A stretch of 64,000 bases of DNA. Origin: Acridotheres tristis (taxonomy: Eukaryota; Chordata; Aves; Passeriformes; Sturnidae). The notes beneath the pieces were generated by a model. The model worked only from the letters and a program-made list of their open reading frames with translations. It was not told where the DNA came from and made no database searches. Position numbers and translations under genes: made by a program. This document shows, piece by piece, positions 26,801 through 39,500 of this stretch; position 1 is the stretch's first letter, and every line of letters starts with the position of its first letter. The stretch lies in assembly GCA_037013685.1 (NCBI GenBank), contig CM072891.1, forward strand, positions 12,252,501 to 12,316,500. Reading direction: 5' to 3'.

Positions 26801-29800
26801 TCAGAGGAGCAGTATCAGAATGCCTGCTGTGATGACAGCTGTTGGTGAAGGTGCAGTCAACTGTGCAGAACTTTGCAGTGGATTATTTAAGAGTTGATGT
26901 GGAGCAGGGAAGAAACACACAAGGCTATCCCTGATCATGACATTAATTCTGCTGAAATGATTTGTCTCTCTTCCACTGGGTGTTTGTAGCAGCTGCACTG
27001 TTCTTTGAATGCTTCTTCCAAAGAAGTCACTAAAAGAGGAAAGTCCAAAACATGCCTGTTTTATTCATTGTTCTGAGAAAATTGTTGACTGTTGCATCTC
27101 ATGCTTTTACATGCCACCTGGTGCCAAATGAACACGTATTTGAAAATACCTGATTCTACCAGAACTTGTTCATTGGAACCTTTCACTGATGTTTCCTGGA
27201 AAAGTTGTCTAGAAAGAAACTGGAAATCAGGGAAAACTTTGATCTTACATTGCTACAGCAATCTGCAGCATTTCCACAGTTCATTGTGTGTCCTCCTTAC
27301 CCTCTACCTCCTTTTTGATTTAGGTGAATGTCATGGCTTTCTTCTGCTCCCTGACCCTATGTGCATGACACAGATGAGTTGTCTGCCAGCTGACTGTATT
27401 TCTTGGGTCTCCCAAAGCAGAAAGGAAATACCAAACACTAATTGAAGACTGGCGATATTGTAGTCGCAGTATATATCTGAGGGAGGAGGGGTTGTATGTA
27501 AGGTCCTGCATTGAATGAAATACAGCTGCATACCACCTGCCCATTTACTCTGCCCATCTCGTGATGTGTAGCCATGAATTCTTCAGTTGTTTTGAAGATC
27601 TTAAGCTTAATGACAACTTGTTTTCTTGAGCAGAGGCTGATCCACATCTTGTCTAAAGATTACTGCTGCTGTTTGAGAGCTTGGGGAAATGTTGATGGTC
27701 CTCTTCAGTGAAGTGTTGCTGGCATTTCTCTACCTCACTATTAAGAGTGCTGTGGGTCCTGTTTCAAGTGGTTGAGCAGTCTGCCCCCCAGATGGCCAGA
27801 ACTTCAACAGGAATGTTTTCTCCTTATTGTTTACAAGACCAATTAGCTCTGGCATTGGAATGATTATATTTTCTACATGACTGACTGAAAACTTCTCAAA
27901 GTGAGGAAAAGTCAACTGTTGAGCAAGATAAAACCAAGCTAAAACACCTATAGTTGGAGATATCTGCTAGTTATGTCTTTACTAACGTTATAGTGAAAGG
28001 AAAAAATAATTTAATAGTGGACACATACAAAAAATGTCAAATGTTACGGCATTTCAGTTATAAATTACTTTCACTCTGAAACGGTACCTTATTTCTAGTT
28101 TTCTAGTTTATTTGTCTTAAAAACCATTTATCTGCCTTGGGTTGTTTTGGTCTGGGTTTGCTATGCCTCTGAAACATGATGGGTAGTCATACATTCTCAT
28201 ACTGTAGTCCACAAAACTAGGCCTGTGTCCTTTAGGAAAAGCTAAATGTCCTTAGAGATCATACTCAGTGAGCTGAGCATATCTTTAGGATCATACGTGC
28301 CTTGGAATATGCATGGATTTATCTTTGTAAATGTTGAAGAACATTGCATGGAGAAAATTGGGTGTCCATTTAAGTCACCATCTGGTTCCTGTAGTCAACT
28401 ATGTACTGGAAAATTTAAACCAGACTCTTTTTGTTTGTAATTTTCTATCTTCTTTTTCTGCTTCTGGAAATATTGCCAGAAGTTGTGGCTGCTTCTCCTT
28501 TCTAATTGTTTGCTGTTCTTGCACTTTAGGAACTCTGAATTCTTTAAGCCCAAACTCCCATTCTAGACTTAAAACAAGAAATTAAAGAGTTAACATTGTC
28601 TTTAGTGTTGCATTAGGTACAGTGTTTAGGTTCCTAAAGGCAAAAGATGAAACTTGAGTCATGTTTCAGATTTTCTGTGGATTCAGGAATATCACACTGC
28701 ATCAGTTAAACTCTTCCAACGTTGGAATGTTTTCTTTACAACCATGAGAGCTGAAATCTTTCTTTATGTTCCTAATGAAAGTTTGATTTTTTTCAGTTTG
28801 TGGATGTGCCATGTTAGCCACATAAACACGCCAAATGATAGCCTTGGATTGTACCTTTGGCACAGCTCATGGTGCCCGGAGTAACATTCATTCAAAGCTG
28901 AAGTAATGCTGCCACATGAAACACTTCATACTAAAGGGTAATTATGGGGCATCTGAAAGAGACTAGAAGATGATTAACATTTGTATAAACAGAAAGAATC
29001 TGGATTCTGGGGATAGAATTGGAGCAGTTCTGTATAAATTCATTTTCTGTTTTTGTTAATCTGACGAGTGGTTTATTGATAAAAGGGCTCAAGATAAAAG
29101 TGCAGGAAAACAATCACACCATCTAGAAGATTTAACTCTTTTAAAAACTTTTAGCTTGCTCAAAGTAGGGTGCTACAAACTTTGCCCATAATGGACCCAC
29201 TTCTCAGTTCATATGAACTGTCCAGGCTACCTCCAGAACAAATGACTTCATTCTTCATATCAGCTGCAGCTGAATCTTTTCCTTCTTACTCGAGTACTTC
29301 AAGACTAGCTTTCTGCTCAATCACAGTGCTAATCCTCTCTTCTTGCTCTCTCTTGCAGCACTCCCCCAACAAACCTTTTTAGGTCAGTCTGCTTAGCTCT
29401 CCACTATATTTGTCCTGAGTCGGACATAGGTTGTTCCAGGCAAATCTCACTAAATCTCTTTGACTCTTTGTTTTTTCACATCATAAACTGTTTCTTTTTA
29501 CCTGTTGTCAACAGAAGTCACCTAAGTCTGCTGTTTGCAGCCATGCTCCTTTTGTAAGATGGAAAACATCTTGTTTGTGAAGACTGCTCACCTGCAGCAG
29601 CACCATTCCCCTGTGTCTGGCAGGATTTTGCTCGTATTCTCACAGGTCAGGCGAGGCAATCCAGGGTGCAGCCAGCTGCTGAAGGTACCTTTCTATCTGA
29701 GCCAAACTGTAGTAATTCTGTGCATTCTTCAGTTACCCTGTCTGCTTTTGCTGTCATTCATGTCATGTCAGACACAAAGGCTTCTGGGGTCCTTTCCTGA

Positions 29801-32800
29801 GGATATCTGGGAGGACCTAAACAGTATCAGTGGGAAGAGTAGGTTTATGGGTAATCTGAATTCATCTGCCTGCTTGCATAGTTAGGATGCCAAAAGTTCT
29901 ATCTTAAATGTGTCTGATACTAAAGAGTTCACAAACCATCACAGCAGGCAGGGTGCAAGTACAGCAGGTAAAGCTGAACCTGCTTTTGATTAGGAAGATC
30001 ACTAATCCTATGACACTGCCTTGCATACATCCTGGACTGCAAGGATCAAAACATCTTAAGCAGGGAACTACTTAAGCCTATCTAACAGTTTTTCTCTGCT
30101 GAGGAGGGTTGAATCTGCTGTCCTTATCCACCTCTTTCCCTCTTCCCTGTACCTGGCTGTGCTCTTTAGCTTGCTTTGCATGAGCTTTCATCACATATTT
30201 TTGAGAGCCAGTGCAATTCACTAGCCCAGGGAAAAAGTTTAATTTTCCTCAGCAAGAGGCCTGCCCAGTGCCAGAGCTGGTATAAGGGGTGGTTCAGAAC
30301 CCTGTGGCCACTAGCAAGTGATGGGAAAGGAGAAAGAGGAGTGAGCCTGTCCCTTTCAGCAGGAGTAAAAGTTTAGGTTGGCTTAGGTGCATGTTGAACT
30401 TCATCATCAGGAAGACAGAGTTAATGTATCTAGTTGTTAAAATAAGAAAATGCATGCTAGTAATTTATAAAGTGTATAAAATATAGAAATAATACATGCT
30501 AGTATATAATGAGATTGAGCCAGACCCTGGTACAAAGCCACAGTATTTAAAGCTACTTATGCCCAAGAGTCCAGGTTCTTATATTGATCCATGATACAGA
30601 TTTTACCATTATCCACTTTAAACTATTCACTAGAAAATCTTCCTTTAAAAAATTGTTTTTATCTAACCTGGCATCAATCTTGGGCTTTTAGAGCATTTTC
30701 CTATTGCTCAGAAGTAACAAGTGGGTCTCTCTCATTTCTGTTCTGATTTTCCTACACTCTTTATGATTTAATGGTTGTAGAAACTATCTGTATACACCTG
30801 AAGAGCAAAATGAATCCTGCTATACATGTCTTACATGAACATGCTCAGTCCTATCCATGGATTAATTTCCCTAGAATTCTTGGCTTTCTGATTGTTATTA
30901 GCACTAGATGTATGGAGGAAATTAGGCCATAGGTATCCTGTGAACAAGGCATGTGCAGGGTTAACCTACTAGCCTGATGATACTTGTGAAGTTGCAGTAT
31001 TATCAATGCTCATGTTTATGTTCACTTTTTTGTAAAATTGTAGTTCCTGTAGACAGCATGAGAACACGTAGACTTTTGTTTTGGACGGCTTTTGGTTTTT
31101 TTGTTGTTTTCTACAAGGTTGCAATCCTTCATGAATTAGAGAGAATCCTAAATATGTGGGGCTTACACCAGAAACACTAAAAAACTAAAGACCAGCAAAG
31201 ACTCTTCCAGCACTTAAAAAAAAAAATTAGGCTGTTCTCTGTTATATTTGCAGGAGACTGATTTACAGCTCTGTGCCTTTATGACTCTTGAATGACTTCA
31301 TGACTGTGGTAGAAAAACAACCTGTGGAAATTGTGTGTCCTACCATAATTCAAAGGGGACAGCTACACTGCCCAGGGCTCCAGTCTGCTTGGATACTGGT
31401 TGTACATAAAAAATTATGGGAATGGAGAACTTTAATGTATATTCATCAAGGCAGTCCTTGTGTTTCTGGGAAGCTAATAATGTGACTTTTTGGGGCAGAT
31501 TTCATACACCAGCTGGAGTAAATATTCTCCTACTGCTTTAGGCCTTTTTATAGCTGTCACAATGTTGTGACAGTGTTGTAGATAGCTACTTCTTGTGCTG
31601 AAAGCAGCCTAGATACAGCAGCAATGACTGCAATTCAGGCTAAGTCCTAAATATTTATTGGCTTCCTGGGGTAGATTTTACAGCCTTCACTGAGCTCCAA
31701 GCTTCTATGTCTAGGCTGCTGTCACTATGAAAGAAAACTGGTTTTAAGATAATTCAGGTGTGTCTACTCTTCAGCACAACACTGACAGCAGCATTAACAC
31801 ATCATTTAGTATTCCTGGAGTTTGCATCACTCCAGGTTGTGTGCCATCTGTTAGCCACATACAAACCAGAAACAGCTTTAATATGTGCCTTAAAAGCCAG
31901 GGAAGTACAAAGCAGCTGCCTCCATGTTTCTCAAGGTAGGCCATTTTTATCCAGAAAATGGTACCTTCTAAGACTGTACCACACGGACAAAATTCTTCCT
32001 CCACTGTAGCTCTGAAACATGAGAAACAGTCTGCCTCAGACACTAAAAGACAATAAACTACTCAGAGGACAATCCAATCTGTAGGTAAGGGTTAGGGTTT
32101 TGCTAGTGGCATGGTCTCAGTGGCAGTACAAGCTAGGCAAAAATTTGAAGTCTAGTAGAGCAAAAATTATGCTGAATGGTCGAAGTACTTCCTGTTAACC
32201 TCCTTCTTAGTGAGCTGTTGTTTTAAAATTACTTTGGAATTTGTTATTAGTTCTTTTTTAGTAGAAGAGCGAAGTGTTAGTTCAGCTGTAAACGAACATG
32301 ATTAACATGGAGACTGCAATCTCCATCCTTAAGCATATGGTTATGAGCAAATTTGTTCCACTGCAAGGGCATGGTAGAGTGTGTATATCTCACTGCCCTG
32401 TGCTGTGGGGTCAGATTTAAACACTCCATGATTTGCTTCATTTGTTACTGGAACTTGAGATGCAGTAATTTGTGGCAGCAACCAAAGTAGCAGTTGTGGA
32501 TTCCAGTTTTCACTCATTCTGAGTACCTTCCTTCTTTTCTTTCTTTCTTTCTTCATCATGCAACATTGAACTCTATTTACTCAGCTGTGGCCTGGAGACA
32601 GGAAGGAGCAACGTGGTCATGCACCAAAACTGCCCTTGTTTATTCCAAGCAGCTCTTGGCAGACAATGTGGTACATGGGCAAATGTAATTTTCTGCATGG
32701 TCTTCACTGACCTTGCTGTAGGGGATAGCAAAACAGTGATCACAGCAAACTGAAGACACCTCCTAAGGTCTGTGGTGATCCCACTTCCTGTAGAAAAGGT

Positions 32801-34062
32801 ACACGACTATAGTCTGAAAAATTGATATGATGTGTGGTCAGGCGCCTGGGGTGTCTACAGGCTGAGTTGTGTTACATCCTAAAAAAGTCTGCCTGTGTAC
32901 TTCAGTGAATAATTTGGTGCCATTTCCCCAGGCATTAGAAACAAAAGATTTCTGTAAAGCAGGATCCTCTGTGCACCACTTCAGCTTTATGGGCAGTTTC
33001 CAGTCTAAATGGACCATTTGCCCAAAGATTGAAACTGTAATGATTTCCAGTTTTATTGACAACAAACTTCATTCTCTAATGTGCTGGTTTGGAGAGGATC
33101 TCTGCCACCCTTTCCCAAATTCTTTCTGAGAAGACTTCTGCTTTTATTCTATATTGTTTTGTTGTTTTATGGTAGAGGAGTAAGGATGATGCTGTGATTT
33201 GGTAAGAAGACAGAGAAGAAAAAGACAGCATAAATTATTATAAGTTTTTGAACTGTGTTATTTCTGCCAAGTGAGAGATCTCTATGCTTCAAAAGTAATG
33301 TTCTCTTAGGGCCCAGTTACCTTGTCAAGCTGCTCATGTCTATCAATCAGACAGGGACTGAGAAAAAAAAGCAACTTTCTTTGGAAACCTCATCCTTCAA
33401 AAAAAAAAACCAACCTCAAACTCCTTCATCTTCAGGGAGAAAAAAAAGAGGAGACTAAAAACCAACATTAATGAAAAGGGCCTTAGCTGATTAAAGCAGG
33501 CAGATTATCCTCCTAGAGCCTGTCTGTTCTCAATGCATGAAGGATGCTTTGTATACTGCTGGACACCACACTGTGAAAATCTAAAGGGGATCAAAGCAGA
33601 GGAACAGATATAACTAGGCTAAGTAGGGAAAGAGGTAGAGGGTAAGGTAAACAGATTTAACTTTAGATAGATGTAGTTATCTGTTAAGTAGATTGAATAA
33701 GATACAGTAAGAAGAAAGGGTTACTATAATGGTCTGTTGACAAATGAAAGAAAAAATAATAACAAGCAAGAGGTGTAAGGATGCATAAATAGGAATTTTA
33801 ATTTAAGCAAATAAAAAATGGAAATTGAGTATTGCATAAAGCTTCCAATTGGTGTAATTCATTCAGACTAGTATTTAGACTTTTTAGGAAAGATCAGAAA
33901 TGTATTGCCCAGCATTATTCAAAGCTAGATCTAGAAATCCTTGAAGAGCAAGAGGTCCATACTATCCTGTTCACTTATGAGAAAGTGTTTGTTTTAACAA
34001 GAACTGTTATATGCCCATATTCTCTGTTTTCATGTAACCTGCTTCCTGTGCTGGGCCAGTGG
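17848..34062. other. Long AT-rich intronic stretch, no recognised gene
   Basis: Over 16 kb without a recognisable exon. Points noted: a 190-codon antisense open frame at 19414-19986, containing a poly-A-derived Phe run; poly-A at 19745-19759; a cluster of antisense open frames at 26404-27915 in several reading frames; a near-perfect palindrome at 31554-31573; and a CTTT-type microsatellite near 32530-32553. I searched by eye for the FWR-containing upstream CSTPP1 exon and did not find it. Confidence 0.4.
31554..31573. repeat. Near-perfect 20-bp palindrome
   Basis: The arms CTGTCACAA (31554-31562) and TTGTGACAG (31565-31573) are exact reverse complements around a 2-bp centre. It could be a chance cruciform or a binding site; nothing links it to a gene. 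Confidence 0.7.
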
Positions 34063-34848
34063 ATAATCACAGAATGGGTCACTGAACACTGGGTCATTTG
34101 GTCCAACCTTCCTACTCAAGCAAGGTCATCCTAGAACATGTGACACAGGATTGCATCCAGATGGTTCTTGAGTATCTCCAGTGAGAGACTCCACAACCTT
34201 GTTGGACAGCTTAGTCCATGGTCACTCCCAAAGTAAAGAAGTTCTTCCTCATATCCATGTGGAAATTCCTGTGCATCTGTTTCCACCTGTTGCTTCTTGT
34301 CCTATTGCTTGGCACCATCCAAAAACGCCTGGCACCATCCTCTTGGCACCCTTCCTTCCGATACTGATAGACATTGATGAGGTCCCCTCTCAGCTGTCTC
34401 TTCTCAAGGTGAACAGGCCCAAGTCAGTCAGTCTGTGGTTGTAAGAGACATTCTCCAGACCCTTAATAACCTTTGTAACCCTCCACTGGATCTGCTCCAG
34501 AATCTCCATGTCTCTCTTGTCCTGAGGATCCCAGAACTGGACACAGTGCTCCTGATGTGGCCCCACCAGGGCTGAGCAGAGGGGCTGGACCTGCTGGCAG
34601 TGTTCTTCCTGATGCACCCCAGGACACCATTGGCCTTCTTGGCCACAAGAGCACTGCTGGCTCAGGGACAGCTTATTGTCCATCAGGACCACCAGAGTTG
34701 CTCTCCAGCAGGTCAGCCCCCAGCGTGTGCTGGTTCATGGGGTTGTTCTTTCCCAGGTGCAGGACACTACACTCGCCTTTGTTAAATTTCAGTTGGTTCC
34801 TCTCTGCCCATCTCCTCAACCTGTTGAGGTCTTTCTGAATGGCAGCCC
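34063..34848 (-). mobile_element. CR1 LINE fragment, - orientation, left arm of an inverted pair
   Basis: The left edge (ATCACAGAATGGGTCACTG) is the reverse complement of a CR1 3' end. The segment reads back through the CR1 tail into the C-terminal part of ORF2 (- strand, about 34650 down to 34390, with a GxxRKNTA.. and FWSRSSGG-like region). It reaches the upstream stretch near 34840 (Arg-rich region ending NQLKFNKGECSVLHLGKNN). Frames are interrupted, so it is dead. It abuts a second CR1 in the opposite direction. Confidence 0.9.
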
Positions 34849-35440
34849 AGGTAGCCAAGAAGGCCAATGGCATCCTGGCCTGTATCAGCAATAGTGTGGC
34901 CAGCAGGACCAGGGCAGTGATTGTCTCCCTGTACTCAGCACTGGTGAGGCCACACCTTGAACCCTGCCTCCAGTTTTGGGCCCCTCATTGCAAGAAAGAT
35001 GTTGAGTTGCTGGAGCACATCCAGAGAAGGGCAGTGATGGTGGTGAAGGGTCTGGAGCACAAGACTTGGGAGAAATGGCTGAGGGAGCTGGGGTTGTTTA
35101 GCCTGGAGAAAAGGAGGCTCAGGGAAACCTTACTGCTCTCTACCTGAAATGAGGTTGTAGAGAGGTGGGGGTCAGTCTCTCCTCCCAAGTAACAAGGTTA
35201 GAGAAGATGGCCTCCAGTTGCATGAGGGAAAGTTTAGATTGGGCATTAGGAAAAATTTCTTCACTGAAAGTGTGGTCAAGCATTGGAATACCTCCCCACC
35301 CCCATCCCAGGGAAGTGATGGAATCACCATCCTTGGAAGCGTTCCAAAAAAATGTAGATATGATGCTTGGGGATGTGTTCAATGGTGGACTTGGCAGTGT
35401 TGGTTAATGGTTGAACCTTAATGATTCTGTAATTCTAAGT
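34849..35440 (+). mobile_element. CR1 LINE fragment, + orientation, right arm of an inverted pair
   Basis: The + strand frame from 34849 to 35147 encodes a typical CR1 ORF2 C-terminus (starting [20 protein letters not shown], then [16 protein letters not shown]). The CR1 3' UTR follows (GGAAAAATTTCTTCACTGAA), with a degenerate 3' terminal repeat near 35420-35439. The element is 5'-truncated. It runs in the same direction as CSTPP1 transcription and is homologous to the inverted copy on its left. Confidence 0.92.
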
Positions 35441-35859
35441 TGTGGCTGTCATCTGAAACAAGGTTAATTATTTGGATGAGAGCCTAATGAAGACTAACGT
35501 GTTTGTGGCAAAAGAACTTATGCTCTATACCTCAGTCCTGCTGCCACTGCCCTTGAGATCTCCTCCCTGACTACTGCTTGGCTCTACTTCCACCTCTGGC
35601 TCTTTCTTCCATACTTTGCATTCTTCTGTATATAGAAGTACTGCAAAATTGCTGCTGTTCAGCTAGTCTTCTTCTGAACTCCAGTCCACAGCCTTTTGGA
35701 ATGTGAACATACAATCATGTAGGGCTTTTTGACATCAGGATGTTTCCATTCCCTTGGGATCCTATAAGCTTCCCTAAGAGTCACCGCTTTTAGACTCCTT
35801 CTGCTGACCCACAGAGTTCCTTGTTGACCAGTCTTTCACAAAACTGCTCTCTAAAACAT
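35441..35859. other. Intronic DNA, nothing recognised
   Basis: No exon or clear repeat was found between the CR1 pair and the older LINE-like segment that follows. Confidence 0.4.
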
Positions 35860-36110
35860 GAATCATTTGATTGGTTTTCTTGTGTTTTTTGGATCTTTTT
35901 TCTGTGCTTCCTATAATACAGTGACCAGATTTGTACACATTATTCCAAAAGAGACCATCCAGCTGCCTTGCTGAATGCCAAAGTAATAACGTCTGTGGTT
36001 TATACTCTGTAGCCTTCCATACACAACCCAAAAACCTTGTTTGCCTTTGTTACTGCTGCCAGATGTTCTGTGGATGATTTTCAAGTGTATTGTGGGGAAT
36101 GTCACCATGC
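35860..36110 (-). repeat. Possible ancient CR1/L3-like LINE remnant
   Basis: The stretch GTGACCAGATTTGTACACAT, then TTCCAAAAGAGACCATCCAG and onward, resembles the reverse complement of old CR1-clade LINE sequence (the reverse-transcriptase C-terminal part, where modern copies read about a vector of an assay-like phrase). It is much more diverged than the other CR1 copies. Family assignment is from memory and tentative. Confidence 0.4.
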
Positions 36111-36483
36111 CAGTGAATTTCAGCAAATTTAAGCAACTTTGAAATGATTCCGTTTTCCACATGGTTATATTCAAGTCAAACCAAACTGTGTTCTCACTTG
36201 AAACTGCCCTATTTTGGTTACCCCTTTTTCACACTGAATCACTACCTGTTACCAGTTTCTCTGCAGGAGCCTGTTTCAGTAGGATTTCCCTTCATAAGGC
36301 CCCTTTCAGATAGTGCTGGAAACTCCATCTGAAGAGCCCAGCTCTGAAAGTTATATTGTCTTTAATACTCGGACTGCTTGCATTGGGAATAAAGGGAATA
36401 TGAGGCTTTTTCCTAGAGAGGAAGCAAGGGGAGGGGACAGCCTATAAAAGAATTACAATATTCTCACCTCTCTTTTCCTGCAG

Positions 36484-36568
36484 ATTTGCTGACAGCACAG
36501 GAATACCACTGCCTGCTGCAGTTGCTCTGTCCTGACTTCCCAATGGAACTCACTCAGAAAGCAGCAAG
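36484..36568 (+). CDS. CSTPP1: CSTPP1 coding exon (first in window)
   Basis: Acceptor TTTTCCTGCAG precedes 36484 and donor AG|GTGGGT follows 36568. The exon starts with the last two bases of an Asp codon and encodes LLTAQEYHCLLQLLCPDFPM and onward, ending inside an Arg codon. Length is 85 bp. The G of the first codon must come from an exon not in this window. Confidence 0.93.
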
Positions 36569-39500
36569 GTGGGTCCTCATTCTCTCTTTAAAGGCAAGAT
36601 TAGTCCTACATGCATGGACTTAGGAACTAGACCTGTGGATAAAGGTATGAACAGAGACCTTCAGCTTTTAAAGTTTTGTGGAAAAGAGACACCATCTTTT
36701 GAGGTTATGAACAGGGTGTTTCTCTAGCAATGTGAAAGAGTGTGTATTTCAGATATACAAAGACTGAAATATCAATGCAGAATGCTGCTGCTGGCTCTAT
36801 GTTCAGATGAGTTGCAGATAAAAAATGTTAGCCAATATGTTTTGAACTGACATGATTTTTCAACTCTATTTCAAATATTGTTTATGATTCTAAAATGTGT
36901 TCCCCCTTGCCCCAGCTTCTACAGTTGATGACATTTAAACACACTAACCTCTGAAGGATTGCCAGTGTTTTAAAGTATGTTTAGTAAGAACATGGCAGCT
37001 AATATGTTTAAAAATTTATTTTAATCTAGACAAGGCAAAAAGCAGATAGTTGGCTCAGGGCATTGATAATGTGATATGGACTATTTTACTGATTGTGATT
37101 GCTGATTCCAGTCCAGCCCAGGCAGCTGATTATTAACTACCTGATATTGAAAATGTAATAAGTACACACATCTGTTCAGTTGCTTGTTCCCCAATGCCAG
37201 ACTAAGAAAGAATGCTAGCCCTGTAGCAGAGATGTATCTGCTGCTTCCTTTCGTGGAGGCACACAAGCACCAGTCCTGTGTGCTGGTGTGTATTTCATAG
37301 GGCTCCAGCTGAACTGAGCAGGAATCTGTGATGGTGCATGCAATGAAGGAGACTTCAGCATATCTACACATGTTGTGATGTTTGTGTCAAGGAATTTAGT
37401 CCACGAGGCTGCTGTAAACTAGAGGCCCCATTCAGGGGCCTGCTGCACTGTTGTGCATGTGTCATAGAGACAGACAAGCTGGCTTTGGCAGCAGGTGTTG
37501 GAGAGATACGAGATCTCTGTCAGGGGCACCCAGGCTCAGGTGGGGGTGACCTCACTCCTACTTTTGGCTGGCTAGAGATTTACTTACACACTGCTAGCTC
37601 TGTAACAAGCTAATCTATTTGAACAATTTAAATAGAACTTGTCATATTTCTAAACCGTTTTTCTCTTTGCTTACAACTGTTGCTCACTCCCTTGTCCTTT
37701 TTCTGGTCTACGCTTCCCCTTGTCCTCCTTGGTCTCTGCCTGTTAGAAGGGTGAGCTCTGCACACTTTCTTCAGCAACAATTGACCTAGTCTTTGCAAAA
37801 CATGAGTGTCACATGCAAACCTAGAGACATTGTTCCTTCTTCAGTCTGCACGCCCCCAACGGTTTTGTTGCTAATTTTCTTGGGAAAGGAATTAAAGTAG
37901 CAGCGGCAATGGCCACAACATTGAGTGATACAGCCAGGACCTGCATTGGTGCTGCTGGGAAGAGGGCAGTCATAGCTGTAGGCTCAGTGCTGCATGACTG
38001 AGAGCATCTCAGCACGGGGCAGTCCACTCATGCAGGAGCTGTTGCTATGCTCTGATAACAAACAATAGGACTAAGATCAGGATGTGTCAGAACATAATAA
38101 TGGAGGCTACAACAGTATAGGTTTTATTCACATGACATCAGAGAGCTCTATTTTCCTGTTCCTGGTGCTACACAAAGCCAGAAGTCATACCCGAAAAATT
38201 AACTAGGATATCTGTGTCTGTGAGATTTCTTGGATTTTTTTTTTTTTTTTTCCCAAATACTTATAGCCATTAGCAGGTTAAAGACTTTAGTCTACAGGGA
38301 TGCCTTTGATCTTCAGAGACATCTTTTGGCTTTCTGAATCTTGAAATTGCAGGACAGAAAATGACAGAATTTTTTCTGGTTTGATGCCATGATTTTAAGA
38401 TTTGTACCTGAGCATTGATTTTTCTATTGTAAGAGAAACACAAGGAACTCACTGCCCACATTTGAGTAGTGACAGCCAAGTAGGTCACAGCTCCTATGCC
38501 ATTGTATTTGGTGTGTGAGCTCATGTTGCACTGATCAGTACTAATGGAACTGGGGCTTGCAATTCAGTATCCCTGTTGTTAAAAGATTTCCTAAGAGTGC
38601 AGACTGTTTTGTATATTTTGCTTATTTTTGCCTCCATGTCTCAGTAAATAAACCAAGTCTCTGAAAACTTATTTGAGCCAGCCAAGCTTCAAGACAGATT
38701 GTGTTAGTTAGCCTTTAATGGTAGCAGAAAATGGTAAAAGTCCTTTCAATTTGCCTGGTCTAGAGATTGTCCTGGGAACATCCTGTCTAGTCTGGATTTC
38801 TGAGATTTTAACCACAAGCAGGAGACCATAAAGTTTCGCCATTGGCACAATAATAAGGCTTTCCTGCCAGCCAAACCCACTTGTACCCTGAAAGACCACT
38901 GTACCCTCTACCAGAATGCCTCAAGTGTAGGCATTTTTCTTCAGTCCTTTCCAAAGTTCCTCCTTGATTTTCATTATTCACTGACTGCCAACTACTAACT
39001 TTTTAAATACATCTGTGGCCTCAGGGTTTAAAGTCTAATTTGGACAAGAAAAAAAAAATCCCTTGGAATATGAGATACCTGATGAACTCTTTTAAGTTGC
39101 AGTTCAGACTTTCAGATTTTGTGCTCAATTTTGGTCCTGCTGTCTAGGTTACAGTCCATAGCTAGGTTTTTCTCCTTGCCAGATATTTCAAGGAAGAAGT
39201 GCAGATATGCTGCATATGATGTTCTCTCAGCTTCCTTGAGTGCTTAGTCAGCTGGCTATGTGGGGGAATTGCCAGCTGCAGTCAATCTCCTCGTAAATGA
39301 TTGTATTGGATTTAAAGACTTCTCAACATTTCCGGCGTGCAAACCCCTGGGCCAGGCAGAGTCAGTAACCCAGCACCAGACTGCACCTGCTTCTGTTTAG
39401 ATGCTCCTTCATCACATATGTGCTGTATAGGCTTCCTCAGAGGCAAAAATTGTCCAGCAAATTCTTATACTTCTGCATACTTCCTCGTGCTCTCCTCTAA

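Noticed and set aside
32084..32100. Telomere-like GGGTTAGGG
   Set aside because: Only about two units, so chance is the simplest reading.
34839..35147. 102-codon frame as a host gene
   Set aside because: The sequence is the CR1 ORF2 C-terminus, and the element is 5'-truncated.
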